NCBI RefSeq assembly: GCF_900105215.1 | Contig: NZ_FOIP01000001.1 | Location: forward strand, 2,068,001 to 2,132,000 | Length of the DNA: 64,000 bases | Reading direction: 5' to 3' | DNA from: Lacrimispora sphenoides | GTDB taxonomy: Bacteria; Bacillota; Clostridia; Lachnospirales; Lachnospiraceae | Part shown: positions 43,481-51,812 of the stretch, piece by piece | Numbering within the stretch: the first letter of the stretch is position 1 | Layout: each line of letters opens with the position of its first letter | Program-made: the position numbers and the translations under genes | Notes under the pieces: generated by a model | What the model saw: only the letters and a program-made list of their open reading frames with translations | What the model was told of the DNA's origin: nothing | The model's database searches: none

Positions 43481-44584
43481 TCAGCCGGGGCCTGACGTAA
43501 GCCCTGGTGATAGCTGATATACGCCATTGCTCGAAGAATTGGAGGAACCGCCAGGAGTATCGTTAGAAGAACTTCCCGGTGCTCCGCTTAAGGAATTGCT
43601 GTCGGAAGAGGAGCTTCCTCCCGGCCCGCCGGAGCCTGATGGAGTCGAGGTAGACCCGCCTGGCGCATTGGAGGTGCCTGTTGATGAGCCTCCGGGGGTG
43701 TTTCCGCCAGTTGAACCAGAAGGAGAACCGGAAGCATTCCCCTGGTAAGCTCCATTGGAACCAAATGTGTAACTTGTTCCGTCAATGGTAAGGGTAGTGT
43801 TGGCCGCCATCTTACCGGTAGATGGATCAAGATAATAATAAACACCGGAAAGCTGTACCCAGCCGGTCATCATATGACCTGAATCATTAAAATAATAATA
43901 GGAACCGTCAATCTGCAGCCAGCCGTGGGCCATCTTTCCGCTGCTGGTATCCATGTAATACTTGTTGGTTCCATCACTGAGCCAGCCGGTCATCATACGT
44001 CCCAGCACAGACTTGTTATCAACATTCAGATAGTAGTAGGCATTATCAATCTGTTTCCAGCCGGTTACCATCTTGCCGTCAGAACCAAAATAAAACCAGT
44101 CGCTTCCAATCTGTCCCCATCCAATGGTGCATTTTCCGTTTTCTTTGAAATAATACCAGCCGCCGTCCATTTCACGCCAACCGGTGGACATGGATCCGTC
44201 GCCCTTCATATAGTAGTAGTCATTGCCTATTTTTAACCAGCCCTTAACAAGGACACCTGTATCATCCATTAGGTAATAGTATTTACCGCCGTTCTGTATC
44301 CATTTGGTAGCCATGGCGCCGTTGGAATGAAAATAGTACCAGTTACCGTTGATCTGTTTCCAACCAGTAGCCATAAAGCCTGTGGAGAGATCAAGAAAAT
44401 AAAAGGTTCCGTCAGATGTTTTTACCCAGCCTTTATGAGTGGAACCATCCTGGTCTATGTACTTCCACTGGGAGCCTTCTGAAACCCAGCCGGTGGCCCC
44501 CCAGGCCGTGCCTGCCGGTATCAGAGTAGAGGTTCCTACAAGCCCTGCTATAAGCAGTGCTGTCATTTTCTTTCTGTATTGCAT
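43481..44584 (-). CDS. Cell-wall-binding repeat protein with Ser/Gly/Pro-rich tail
   Basis: 367 residues: signal peptide (about 1-29, ending AGTAWGA), then about eleven aromatic wall-binding repeats (GWKQINGNWYYFHSNGAMAT type) to about residue 280, and an 86-residue low-complexity tail of Ser, Gly, Pro, Asn and Thr. No catalytic domain is present. CAGGAGGAAGG precedes the ATG. Such proteins coat choline-decorated walls or carry the tail outward as a spacer or adhesin; the role is unknown. It follows the HTH-LicC-LicA gene in the same direction with the structured element copy C between them. Confidence 0.88.
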   Translation of the reverse strand: MQYRKKMTALLIAGLVGTSTLIPAGTAWGATGWVSEGSQWKYIDQDGSTHKGWVKTSDGTFYFLDLSTGFMATGWKQINGNWYYFHSNGAMATKWIQNGGKYYYLMDDTGVLVKGWLKIGNDYYYMKGDGSMSTGWREMDGGWYYFKENGKCTIGWGQIGSDWFYFGSDGKMVTGWKQIDNAYYYLNVDNKSVLGRMMTGWLSDGTNKYYMDTSSGKMAHGWLQIDGSYYYFNDSGHMMTGWVQLSGVYYYLDPSTGKMAANTTLTIDGTSYTFGSNGAYQGNASGSPSGSTGGNTPGGSSTGTSNAPGGSTSTPSGSGGPGGSSSSDSNSLSGAPGSSSNDTPGGSSNSSSNGVYQLSPGLTSGPG

Positions 44585-44626
44585 ACCGTCCTTCCTCCTG
44601 TCTAGCCGTTTTATTCATATGCTATA

Positions 44627-44768
44627 GTCCGCAGTGCAGCGAGTAAAACCGTAGGTTTTACTCGCTCACGGGCTTTCGCCCTATGAAATAAGACGGATAA
44701 AGATTTTCTTATGTGCGGGGCACAACGAAAATCTTTATCCGTCTTATTTCGCACTGCTCATCGCTTTC
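44627..44768 (-). repeat. Three-armed intergenic element, copy C
   Basis: Reading leftwards it has the same layout as copies A and B. Closing stem CAGTGC/GCACTG. Arm 1 is a perfect 24-base-pair stem (GAAATAAGACGG...CCGTCTTATTTC) with a TGTGC/GCACA tip. Arm 2 is GGGC-GAAA-GCCC (GNRA loop). Arm 3 is AGCGAGTAAAACC-TAC-GGTTTTACTCGCT, unrelated in sequence to arm 3 of copy A yet equally well paired. It ends 43 bases before the start at 44584. Confidence 0.82.
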
Positions 44769-44845
44769 GTGAACATTATACCACAGTACCGACAGAAATA
44801 CCTAAACATTTTATTACGATTTGCGGACAATTTCCAAAAATCTCA

Positions 44846-46669
44846 TTATTTGGAGATTTTGGAGCATTTTTTGTAATAGTTTTTTGCATACCGATACATG
44901 ATTATGGTATATTCACCAAATTCATCTCCTAAGGCTGCCTTATATACTGCCCATAGGCTCCATAGAAAACCGCCAAGTGCGATATAAGCGTAAATGGTGA
45001 AACGCTCTTCTTCAGAAGGCTCCCGTTCCAGGTAGATCCTTATGAGGTCATCTGCTTCTTCTTCATTGTAGTAGGAGTAGATTGCACTCATGCTGATATC
45101 TATAAGGGGATCACACATTCCTGAATATTCCCAATCGATTAAGCGCACGTTACCATCGGGCATCATTAAAAAGTTATCGACCACTGTATCAATATGGGAA
45201 AGGACTTTCTCATGCTTTAGGTTGTCCAACTGGTCTAATAGCTCAGTCATCTGCCTGCGGACAGCGGCGTAATCGTCAAACGGGATACCACCGTGGGCCA
45301 TGCAAAGCTTTTCGTAGAAGTCGATCCGTTCGCGAATGTCAAAGGAATGGTCCACCTTAAGCCCGGATTTGTGGAGCCTTCGGACAACCGCCATGCAGTG
45401 CTCCATTTCTTCCCGGCTGGAAGGGTTGGCATTGTGAGTACCTTCATAAAATTCCGCAATCTTATATCCGGTTTCCCCATTAAAGTAAATGACCTTTTCC
45501 GTGATATCCAGTCCGCTTAAGGCATCATAAACTGCTTTTTCCTGCTGACGGTTGATCAGAAGCTCTGTTCCAGCTCCCGGGATGCGGCAGATATAATGGC
45601 GGTCTTTTATTTTAAATAGGAAGGATTTGTTGGTCATACCTGATTTTAAGCACCGTATTTCTGTGATTTCTGACTCCGGTACCTGGAATACGGTCGATAC
45701 TAATTCCATTGCTTCATTATCAGAATGGTGCTGGTATTTCAAATCAAAACGGCGAAGCTCTTCCAGGTTCTCAAATTCATATACTTCATCGGCCGGCCTT
45801 CGGTTGACGAACAGATCAATGTCCTGTTTTGCTTCCGGAATATGAGGAAGCCTTTTGGCAGCTTCTCCGGACAGCATTTCCATATAAACATTTTCCCAGT
45901 AAAACTGCTCGGTTCCAGGAAGGTTGTAATAATGTTCCAGTACGGTTAAAAATTGATCTGAGAATAATTTTGAGAAAAAAACCGGTCCATACATCACCCA
46001 TTTGTCCTGGCCACCTACGGATACATTTAAAATGCGTCCCTTCTTATTATAATCAAGGCACCATTCGGAGGTTTCTCCTTCCATATATGAAGCAGAGTAC
46101 CATGCACCGCTTTCATAAGCATGGTACATATTGTGGCGCATCCAGTTGTCGGAAGAAAGAACATACATATTTCTGCCCCGGAGGAGTTTGCGGGCATGAT
46201 AAATGGTGGTCAGGGTGTTTTTCTGGGAATACTCGGGATTATATAGAAGCTTAACCTGATATTTGTCTATAAGGTATTCAAACTTTTCCTTTAAATATCC
46301 GACCACTATGGTAATGTCTTTAATTCCTGCTTCATGAAGCTGGCGGATCTGCCGTTCGATCATTCGCTCTCCGAACACTTCAAGCAGGCCTTTGGGGGTC
46401 TCGAAAGTTAAGGGAACGAAACGGGAGCCGAAGCCGGCGGCGATGATGACGGCGCCGTCTACTTTATTTTCATTTAGAAGGGCTTGGCCGGCTGGGAGTA
46501 ATTCGTATAGGTCATTGCCGTTTCCAATCTCAATGTATTTTTTTTCTATGCATTCCTTTATTAAGTTATTAACGGTTCCCAGGGAAACGCTAAGCTCCTT
46601 TGATAAATCTCTCTGTGTGACTGCCGGGTTTTCCAGAATGGAACGGCAGATGATGACGTTACGATCCAT
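44846..46669 (-). CDS. HTH / choline-phosphate cytidylyltransferase (LicC) / choline kinase (LicA) fusion
   Basis: 607 residues in three parts. Residues 1-65 form a winged helix-turn-helix (TQRDLSKELSVSLGTVNNLI). Residues of about 71-300 form a nucleotidyltransferase of LicC type (AVIIAAGFGSRFVPLTFETP, Lys93). Residues of about 335-605 form a choline kinase-like domain of LicA type, with the catalytic loop SHIDTVVDNFLM (His492, Asp494, Asn499) and metal Asp512 in LIDWEY. Together they would turn choline into CDP-choline for decorating teichoic acid or another wall polymer, the ligand of the repeat proteins encoded next door. No licB or licD is in the window. The HTH may sense an intermediate and regulate the locus. 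Confidence 0.87.
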   Translation of the reverse strand: MDRNVIICRSILENPAVTQRDLSKELSVSLGTVNNLIKECIEKKYIEIGNGNDLYELLPAGQALLNENKVDGAVIIAAGFGSRFVPLTFETPKGLLEVFGERMIERQIRQLHEAGIKDITIVVGYLKEKFEYLIDKYQVKLLYNPEYSQKNTLTTIYHARKLLRGRNMYVLSSDNWMRHNMYHAYESGAWYSASYMEGETSEWCLDYNKKGRILNVSVGGQDKWVMYGPVFFSKLFSDQFLTVLEHYYNLPGTEQFYWENVYMEMLSGEAAKRLPHIPEAKQDIDLFVNRRPADEVYEFENLEELRRFDLKYQHHSDNEAMELVSTVFQVPESEITEIRCLKSGMTNKSFLFKIKDRHYICRIPGAGTELLINRQQEKAVYDALSGLDITEKVIYFNGETGYKIAEFYEGTHNANPSSREEMEHCMAVVRRLHKSGLKVDHSFDIRERIDFYEKLCMAHGGIPFDDYAAVRRQMTELLDQLDNLKHEKVLSHIDTVVDNFLMMPDGNVRLIDWEYSGMCDPLIDISMSAIYSYYNEEEADDLIRIYLEREPSEEERFTIYAYIALGGFLWSLWAVYKAALGDEFGEYTIIMYRYAKNYYKKCSKISK

Positions 46670-46751
46670 AGTCGTGTGACCTCCGTATAGTTAATAAATT
46701 GGTAAATTGCGAAAGGTGTTCAGAATTTGATGTTATTATAGATATATGAAC

Positions 46752-46779
46752 ATTATACCATTGAAATGGCAAATTGCAA
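46752..46779 (-). promoter_or_regulatory. Promoter of the HTH-LicC-LicA gene
   Basis: Reading leftwards, TTGCAA (46779-46774) and a perfect TATAAT (46757-46752) have a 16-base spacer, and TG-G precedes the -10 (extended -10). GGAGG lies 11 bases before the ATG at 46669. Confidence 0.65.
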
Positions 46780-46847
46780 TAGGGATTGCGATTGGATGTT
46801 GATAGGGATTGCAATTGGATAGTTATAGGGACTGCGATTGGATTGTG
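46779..46847 (+). repeat. Three 23-base tandem repeats upstream of the lic promoter
   Basis: Three adjacent 23-base units starting ATAGGGATTGCGATTGGAT (46779, 46802, 46825), with one to five differences between them. They abut the -35 of the leftward lic promoter, so the position fits regulator binding sites. Confidence 0.8.
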
Positions 46848-47306
46848 AAAGTAGATAGTATTTGGAGATTGCGATAGAAGATTGTCGGTATGGCATGGGC
46901 TAAGGTGCTTGAGAATAATTATGAATTGATTATGATATGTGGTTTAATCTTGTACTGTTTTGCTCTGTGACAAACTAGGTTTGTTGTGTTTAGCAGGAAA
47001 AAAGATGACTTTTTGATCAGGATGGAGCTCTGTTTTTCGCTTTTGAAACAACAGATATTATAAGGTTTATCAAGAAAAAACAGAAGAATAAGTCCATAAA
47101 AACAGGATTGTACTAATAAAAATACAATCCTTCCCCCGTATTGCATTTTCGTAAAGATTATGTAAGAAAATACACAGAGAAATGTTATAGCATTTTCCAA
47201 AAAATTGTATTATACTATACCATGTGATGGAGGAATTGATAGCTTCTGCCGGAAATGTAAATATTTTTTTGTTTTTGCAAAAAATGCAAAAAAAGTAAAA
47301 AAGGTA
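46848..47306. other. Gene-free A+T-rich spacer
   Basis: I see no coding sequence here. Short minus-strand open frames (47200-46919 and 47396-47070) lack ribosome sites and consist of Phe/Tyr/Cys-rich strings expected from A+T-rich DNA. A-tracts at about 47270-47303 lie just upstream of the strong promoter at 47307 and may act as an UP element or curved DNA. Confidence 0.5.
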
Positions 47307-47335
47307 TTGATAATTTCCATTATAGGAAGTATAAT
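47307..47335 (+). promoter_or_regulatory. Near-consensus strong promoter for the acidic repeat protein
   Basis: TTGATA (47307-47312), 17-base spacer, perfect TATAAT (47330-47335), with A-tracts upstream. The spacer contains TTCC-ATTATA-GGAA, a small inverted repeat. This is the best promoter in the window and suggests abundant expression. Confidence 0.7.
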
Positions 47336-47401
47336 TACCTCGTAATGCAATTAGGAATTTCGAAGAGTATTTCAAAAAGAAAAAAGGAGAGTGCATTAAT
47401 T

Positions 47402-49072
47402 ATGAGAAAGCAGACCAAATTAGTTGCTGTATTATCAACAGCAGCACTGCTTGCATTAGGCGCTTCCATGTCCTCTTTCGCAGCAACTGGCTGGCAGGAA
47501 GAAAATGGTTCATGGGTGTACTATGACAAGAACGGCGACTTAGAGACAGAGAAATGGGAGAAATCAGGAGATAACTGGTTCTACTTAAACGAAGATGGCG
47601 AGATGGCTACCGATGTTGTTGTTGAATACAACGATAACTACTACTATGTAGATGAGAACGGTGCTATGGCTACCAATAAGTGGGCTTCTGTTGAGAATGA
47701 AGACTATGATGGAGACAGCGATGAAGAACCATTAAATAACTGGTACTACTTCGGTTCCAATGGTAAGGCTTTTAAGTCCTCTTCAACCAGCAACACTGCT
47801 AACTTTAAGATCATCAATGGCAAGAAGTATATCTTTAATGATGAAGGCAAGATGTTATATGGCTGGATTGATACCAATGGTGAAAGAAAAACCGGTGATG
47901 ACGCTTGGGAAGAAGGAAATGGTCTTTATTACTGTGGAGACGAGAACGATGGTGCTCAGGCAACAGGCTGGTTATCTCTTGATATCGTAGATCCTAATTA
48001 TGAAGCCACTAATGAAGACGGATTTTCCAGCAAAAACGTATTTGATGATGAGAATCAGACACGTTGGTTCTATTTCAAGAGCAATGGTAAGAAGTTAGCT
48101 GGTAAGAACGGTGAGACTATCAATGGCAAAAAATATAGCTTTGATAAACATGGCCGTATGAATGCAGAGTGGGTATTCTATGGTACACCATCTACTCCAA
48201 CCGATGTAAAAAATGAGCAGGGTACTCCTTCTTATAGCGATAAGTTCAAATACTATGGCTCTCCAGAAGATGGCGCAAGAGTTACCAAAGGTTGGTTCCA
48301 GGTAGTTGCAGATGAGAACCTGAATAAGGGTAACTATGATGATAGCTCAGATGCATGGTATTATTCTGATAGAAACGGTAATTTAGTTGCCTCTAAGATT
48401 GAAACTGTCAATGGTAAGAAGTATGCATTTGACGGATATGGCAGAATGAGAGCTGGAATGAGATTTATCAAGTTTGAAGCTGGCAGCACAACTAAGATTG
48501 ATGAGATCTTAGCAGATGATAATGATGATTATCCATTCGATACAGAAGCTAACTTTAAGAAGTATTCTGAAGATCTGTTAAAATTGGGTTATAACTGCTA
48601 TTACTTTGGCAGTGGTTCTGACGGTGCAATGAAGACAAATAAGCAGACTGTTGATATTGATGGAGATAATTTCAACTTCTTATTCAATAAGTCTGGCAGC
48701 TATAAGGGCACAGGTAAGAATGGCGAAGATAACAAAAAATATTACTCTGCAGGTATGCTTTTATCAGCAGACAAAGATGATAAGTATGCTGTAGTCAAGA
48801 TTGAAGAAACAAAAGATGAAAATGATAAGGATATCACAATTTACTCCTTATTAACAACTGATGATTTCATTAAAGACTATACAATCTCAAATAATACTGA
48901 TGCTGAGAAGTATTCCGAGTATTACGAAGTTAAGACTGTTGCTAATACTAAATTTAAATTAGTAAATACTTCTGGTGCTGTTCAGAAAAATAAGACAAAA
49001 GCTAAAGATGGCAATGATCGTTGCTACAAGCAGAGCGTTGAGAACATCGTAGCAGTTTTTGTAGAAAGCTAA
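47402..49072 (+). CDS. Acidic cell-wall-binding repeat surface protein
   Basis: Start at ATG 47402 (AAAAAGGAGAG upstream) gives 556 residues beginning MRKQTKLVAVLSTAALLALG, a signal peptide cleaved near SSFAA. The rest is divergent aromatic wall-binding repeats (GWQEENGSWVYYDKNGDLET type) with long Asp/Glu/Asn-rich inserts and no recognisable enzyme domain; the last 100 residues lack clear repeats. The repeat GKKYxFDxxGRM recurs several times, as in toxin-like or glucan-binding repeats. A strong promoter and a 16-base-pair terminator frame it as a single-gene, probably highly expressed unit, perhaps a major surface protein. Function unknown. Confidence 0.85.
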   Translation: MRKQTKLVAVLSTAALLALGASMSSFAATGWQEENGSWVYYDKNGDLETEKWEKSGDNWFYLNEDGEMATDVVVEYNDNYYYVDENGAMATNKWASVENEDYDGDSDEEPLNNWYYFGSNGKAFKSSSTSNTANFKIINGKKYIFNDEGKMLYGWIDTNGERKTGDDAWEEGNGLYYCGDENDGAQATGWLSLDIVDPNYEATNEDGFSSKNVFDDENQTRWFYFKSNGKKLAGKNGETINGKKYSFDKHGRMNAEWVFYGTPSTPTDVKNEQGTPSYSDKFKYYGSPEDGARVTKGWFQVVADENLNKGNYDDSSDAWYYSDRNGNLVASKIETVNGKKYAFDGYGRMRAGMRFIKFEAGSTTKIDEILADDNDDYPFDTEANFKKYSEDLLKLGYNCYYFGSGSDGAMKTNKQTVDIDGDNFNFLFNKSGSYKGTGKNGEDNKKYYSAGMLLSADKDDKYAVVKIEETKDENDKDITIYSLLTTDDFIKDYTISNNTDAEKYSEYYEVKTVANTKFKLVNTSGAVQKNKTKAKDGNDRCYKQSVENIVAVFVES

Positions 49073-49141
49073 TTAGTTAGATCAAAAAGTTTGTCTTAAA
49101 AGTGGGTAATAGGTTATCTATTACACACCCAAACTGTAGAC

Positions 49142-49178
49142 AAATCGGTGCTAGGACTTATGTCCTAGCACCGATTTT
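49142..49178 (+). terminator. Strong intrinsic terminator
   Basis: A perfect 16-base-pair stem (AAATCGGTGCTAGGAC against GTCCTAGCACCGATTT) with a TTAT loop, then TCTTAT. It ends the acidic repeat protein gene. Confidence 0.88.
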
Positions 49179-49197
49179 CTTATATCACAAAAAAATA

Positions 49198-49305
49198 CCC
49201 CCTTGCAGGGGAGGTGGGCAGACTACCGGAGCGCTTTTCGAGCAAGCAGGTAAAAACCCTTATAGGGGTGGTTAAAGCCACCGGCTAAGCCAGTAGTCTT
49301 GACTT
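49198..49305. ncRNA. Candidate structured RNA or transposon end
   Basis: AGACTAC (49220-49226) and GTAGTCT (49293-49299) close a multi-hairpin region with CCCTTATAGGGG, GTGG-TTAAAG-CCAC and GGC-TAA-GCC inside. On the minus strand it is followed by CCCC-TGCAA-GGGG and a T run, a plausible terminator. On the plus strand its end (CCACCGGCTAAGCC, then AGTAGTCTTGAC) resembles my memory of IS200/IS605 right ends and their guide-RNA scaffolds. A decayed transposase lies next to it. I cannot assign it; both strands are possible. Confidence 0.35.
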
Positions 49306-49324
49306 ATACATAATGATACTTGGT

Positions 49325-49780
49325 CTCAACAAAGAAAAGCCTCTTTTAGATGTCCTGATTTTCTTGCCAGTTTTTATAGATTCATGCATACAAACGAAAG
49401 CCCGGCCATTTTTTCCAATCGGCCTTTACTTTCATCTGTTTATATCGAAATCATGGTTTTCTTTCGCTCTTCCAAAGAGATGTTCTATAGTTTCATTTCC
49501 GCTGGGAATACAGTTCCTTCACTGTCTACGTATAACGGATATTTTTTTTACATCTCCATATATGGTTCCTAGATATGACGTGTGACCTTTTTACATATTC
49601 CTTACTTTCTATACATTCTTTAGATAAAGGCAACTTTCACATATATATCCCTTGGCTATTGTATTCACAGTATCCCTATCGATTAATTGTACTCTATTTC
49701 AATACCTTATTATTCAGACATATATTGCATACTAATCATGAGCATGCTCCTTCTTTCGTTATGGGATGTTTATACGGAAA
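49325..49780 (-). pseudogene. Decayed IS1182-type transposase remnant
   Basis: No open frame survives, but the three leftward frames together spell family blocks in order: PYKHPITKEG (about 49778-49747), NNKVLK then GYCEYNS and KECIESKEYVKRSH (about 49720-49585), KELYSQR, ETIEHLFGRAKENHDF (about 49497-49449) and LSFVCMNL-KLARK (about 49390-49345). These match the C-terminal half of IS1182-family DDE transposases (Cys-rich insert, then the YxxRKETIE...AKE...CMNLKKLA region), broken by several stops and frameshifts. Terminal repeats were not found. It sits at the boundary with the A+T-rich polysaccharide locus. Confidence 0.7.
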
Positions 49781-49836
49781 CAGAGGTTTATGGTAAAAAA
49801 TTAAAGTTTTGTCAATATAATATTAAGGTTGTCAAG

Positions 49837-49865
49837 TTGCGCAATCTACCATTCAATGATATACT
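49837..49865 (+). promoter_or_regulatory. Promoter of the second polysaccharide locus
   Basis: TTGCGC (49837-49842), 17-base spacer, TATACT (49860-49865), 66 bases before the ATG at 49932. Confidence 0.45.
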
Positions 49866-49931
49866 AGTGAAAGCAATTATGTTCTGTGATACCAAGTTAT
49901 ACATTAAATATGGATACGAGGAGAATATTTT

Positions 49932-51530
49932 ATGGATGATAAGATAAATTTAGAAAAACATTTTTACACTGAATCAGTAGAAAATAAACCTCGGGTTTTA
50001 CAGGTGATAACTGCCATCTATGTGGCTATTATTTTGGGGATTTTTCCTATAGTATTTCATGACTATTATTTTGATATTTTAATATTTAAATATCGTTTTT
50101 ATTTTGTGACTTCACTTGTTTTTTTCGTTGTAATGTTTATTATGAATATTGTTTCAAAAAAATACAATCGAGAAAATTTGAGATTTTTTTTAGAAAAGAG
50201 AAAATCATTAACACCTTCAGAAATTTCATTGCTAATGTTTATGGTGATTGCTATTGTATCAACTATTCAGTCCGATTATAGATTTGAATCTTTTTGGGGT
50301 AATGAGGGGAGATATATAGGATGTTTTCTTTTGTTGATTTGTGGAATTAGTATTCTTATTGTAAGCAGGACATTTAAATTTAATAAATGGATATTAGATC
50401 TATTTTTATTCACTGGAATATTGATTTGTCTGTTTGGAATTACAGACTATTTTAAACTTGATATATTAAAGTTTAAAGTTAACATGAATCCTGGTCAGCG
50501 TAATATATTTGTTTCAACCATAGGCAATATTAATAGTTATACCTCCTATATTGCTATGATAATGGCTGTTTCTTCCGTTCTTTTTTCAAAAGAGCGTATT
50601 TTTTGGAAGGTGATTTTATATTATATAAGTATGATTATCTCATTCTTTGCAATTATCATGGGTATAAGTGATAATTCATATCTTGCATTAGGAGCTCTTT
50701 TTGCCTTTTTACCTCTATATATCTTTAGTACAAGGACTGGCGTAAAACGATATATTTTAATGATTGCTTCATTTTCTGTTGTCATCTTTGTGATGGATTT
50801 TATAAATAAAACTATACCAGACTATGTATTGGAAATGGATGGGATTTTACAGAAATTATCTGGCTATGGTAAATTGGAATATATTGTAGTTAGTGTAGTT
50901 GCATTAAGTATACTGGTATATATTGTCGGACATTTTAGAAGGGGTAAGGAAGATAACCTGGGACACAAATGGCAGATTGCGTGGCTTGTGTTTCTATTTA
51001 TGGCTACTGCTTTTTTAGCATATGTTTTATATGAAGTAAATATTTTAAAATTGAATCGATATGGTGAGTTGAACTCTTATTTGTTGTTTAACGATGATTG
51101 GGGAACTCATAGGGGATATATTTGGAGAATCGGTCTTGAGAATTATAGCAGGTTTCCCATGATTCATAAAATATTTGGATATGGACCGGATACCTATGGT
51201 CTTTTAACTCATTTTAATAATTATAATGACATGGTTCATAAATACCAGGAAGTTTTTGATAGTGTGCATAATGAATATTTACAATATTTTATTACCATGG
51301 GACCATTCAGCTTGATTTCGTATATAGCATTTTTGATATCATCGGGAGTTAGTATGTTTAGAAGATCAAAGGGAGATGCTCACATTATGGCCATTTTCTT
51401 TGCTGTTATCTGTTATGCAGTTCAAGCAACAGTCAATATAAGTGTGCCTATTGTTACTCCAATTATGTTTACTCTTTTAGCAATAGGGCTCGCGGGAGTA
51501 AGAGAAGATACAAAATTGTGTTTAGATTAA
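49932..51530 (+). CDS. O-antigen ligase/polymerase family membrane protein
   Basis: 532 residues with about 12-13 membrane helices. A large loop near residues 380-440 contains NDDWGTHRGYIWRIGLENYSR and then FDSVHNEYLQYFITMGPFSL; the HNEYL(Q) motif is the hallmark of the Wzy_C/O-antigen ligase family, and FWGNEGRYIGCFLLL is the earlier Arg loop. Such enzymes join lipid-linked glycan to an acceptor or polymerise units outside the membrane. A second polymerase-type protein is encoded at 59807, so one may be the ligase and the other the polymerase. GAGGAG precedes the ATG. Codons are visibly more A+T-rich than in the 23-41 kb locus. Confidence 0.82.
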   Translation: MDDKINLEKHFYTESVENKPRVLQVITAIYVAIILGIFPIVFHDYYFDILIFKYRFYFVTSLVFFVVMFIMNIVSKKYNRENLRFFLEKRKSLTPSEISLLMFMVIAIVSTIQSDYRFESFWGNEGRYIGCFLLLICGISILIVSRTFKFNKWILDLFLFTGILICLFGITDYFKLDILKFKVNMNPGQRNIFVSTIGNINSYTSYIAMIMAVSSVLFSKERIFWKVILYYISMIISFFAIIMGISDNSYLALGALFAFLPLYIFSTRTGVKRYILMIASFSVVIFVMDFINKTIPDYVLEMDGILQKLSGYGKLEYIVVSVVALSILVYIVGHFRRGKEDNLGHKWQIAWLVFLFMATAFLAYVLYEVNILKLNRYGELNSYLLFNDDWGTHRGYIWRIGLENYSRFPMIHKIFGYGPDTYGLLTHFNNYNDMVHKYQEVFDSVHNEYLQYFITMGPFSLISYIAFLISSGVSMFRRSKGDAHIMAIFFAVICYAVQATVNISVPIVTPIMFTLLAIGLAGVREDTKLCLD

Positions 51531-51631
51531 AATTCTATATTCCAGAGAACGGGGGTGGACTTTCGTATTCTGCACATTTTATTAATTGGCCAATATTTTA
51601 CTAACTGAAATTATAAAGCTTAGATAACATG

Positions 51632-51680
51632 AACTCCAAAAACTGTTGATTTTGTATAAAATAACCAGTTTTTGGAGTTT
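51632..51680 (+). terminator. Terminator after the ligase-like gene
   Basis: AACTCCAAAAACTG pairs perfectly with CAGTTTTTGGAGTT over a 20-base loop, followed by TATTC. It separates this gene from the main operon beginning at 51813. Confidence 0.7.
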
Positions 51681-51727
51681 ATTCATAAAATCTTAAATAT
51701 TAACAGTGCTTTTTGTAATGGAGAAGA

Positions 51728-51757
51728 TTGTACTAATTTCGGGTAATATGTTATACT
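51728..51757 (+). promoter_or_regulatory. Promoter of the 51.8-56.9 kb glycan operon
   Basis: TTGTAC (51728-51733) and TATACT (51752-51757) with an 18-base spacer and an extended TG-T before the -10; 55 bases before the ATG at 51813. Confidence 0.55.
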
Positions 51758-51812
51758 AATAAGGCATTAGGCAAATTAACAATTAGATTAATAAAGATAA
51801 AGGTGCATTTAA

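Noticed and set aside
43527..43748. Plus-strand frame encoding a Glu/Pro-rich peptide
   Set aside because: It is the antisense of the Ser/Gly/Pro-rich tail of the repeat protein, where low complexity keeps other frames open.
46779..46847. CRISPR array
   Set aside because: The three 23-base units are contiguous with no spacers and no cas genes are nearby.
46919..47396. Minus-strand open frames in the spacer before the acidic repeat protein
   Set aside because: They are Phe/Tyr/Ile-rich strings from A+T-rich DNA without ribosome sites, and they lie antisense to a clear promoter and leader.
49313..49947. Several plus-strand open frames of 60-90 codons
   Set aside because: They run antisense to the transposase remnant, have no ribosome sites and show no protein-like composition.
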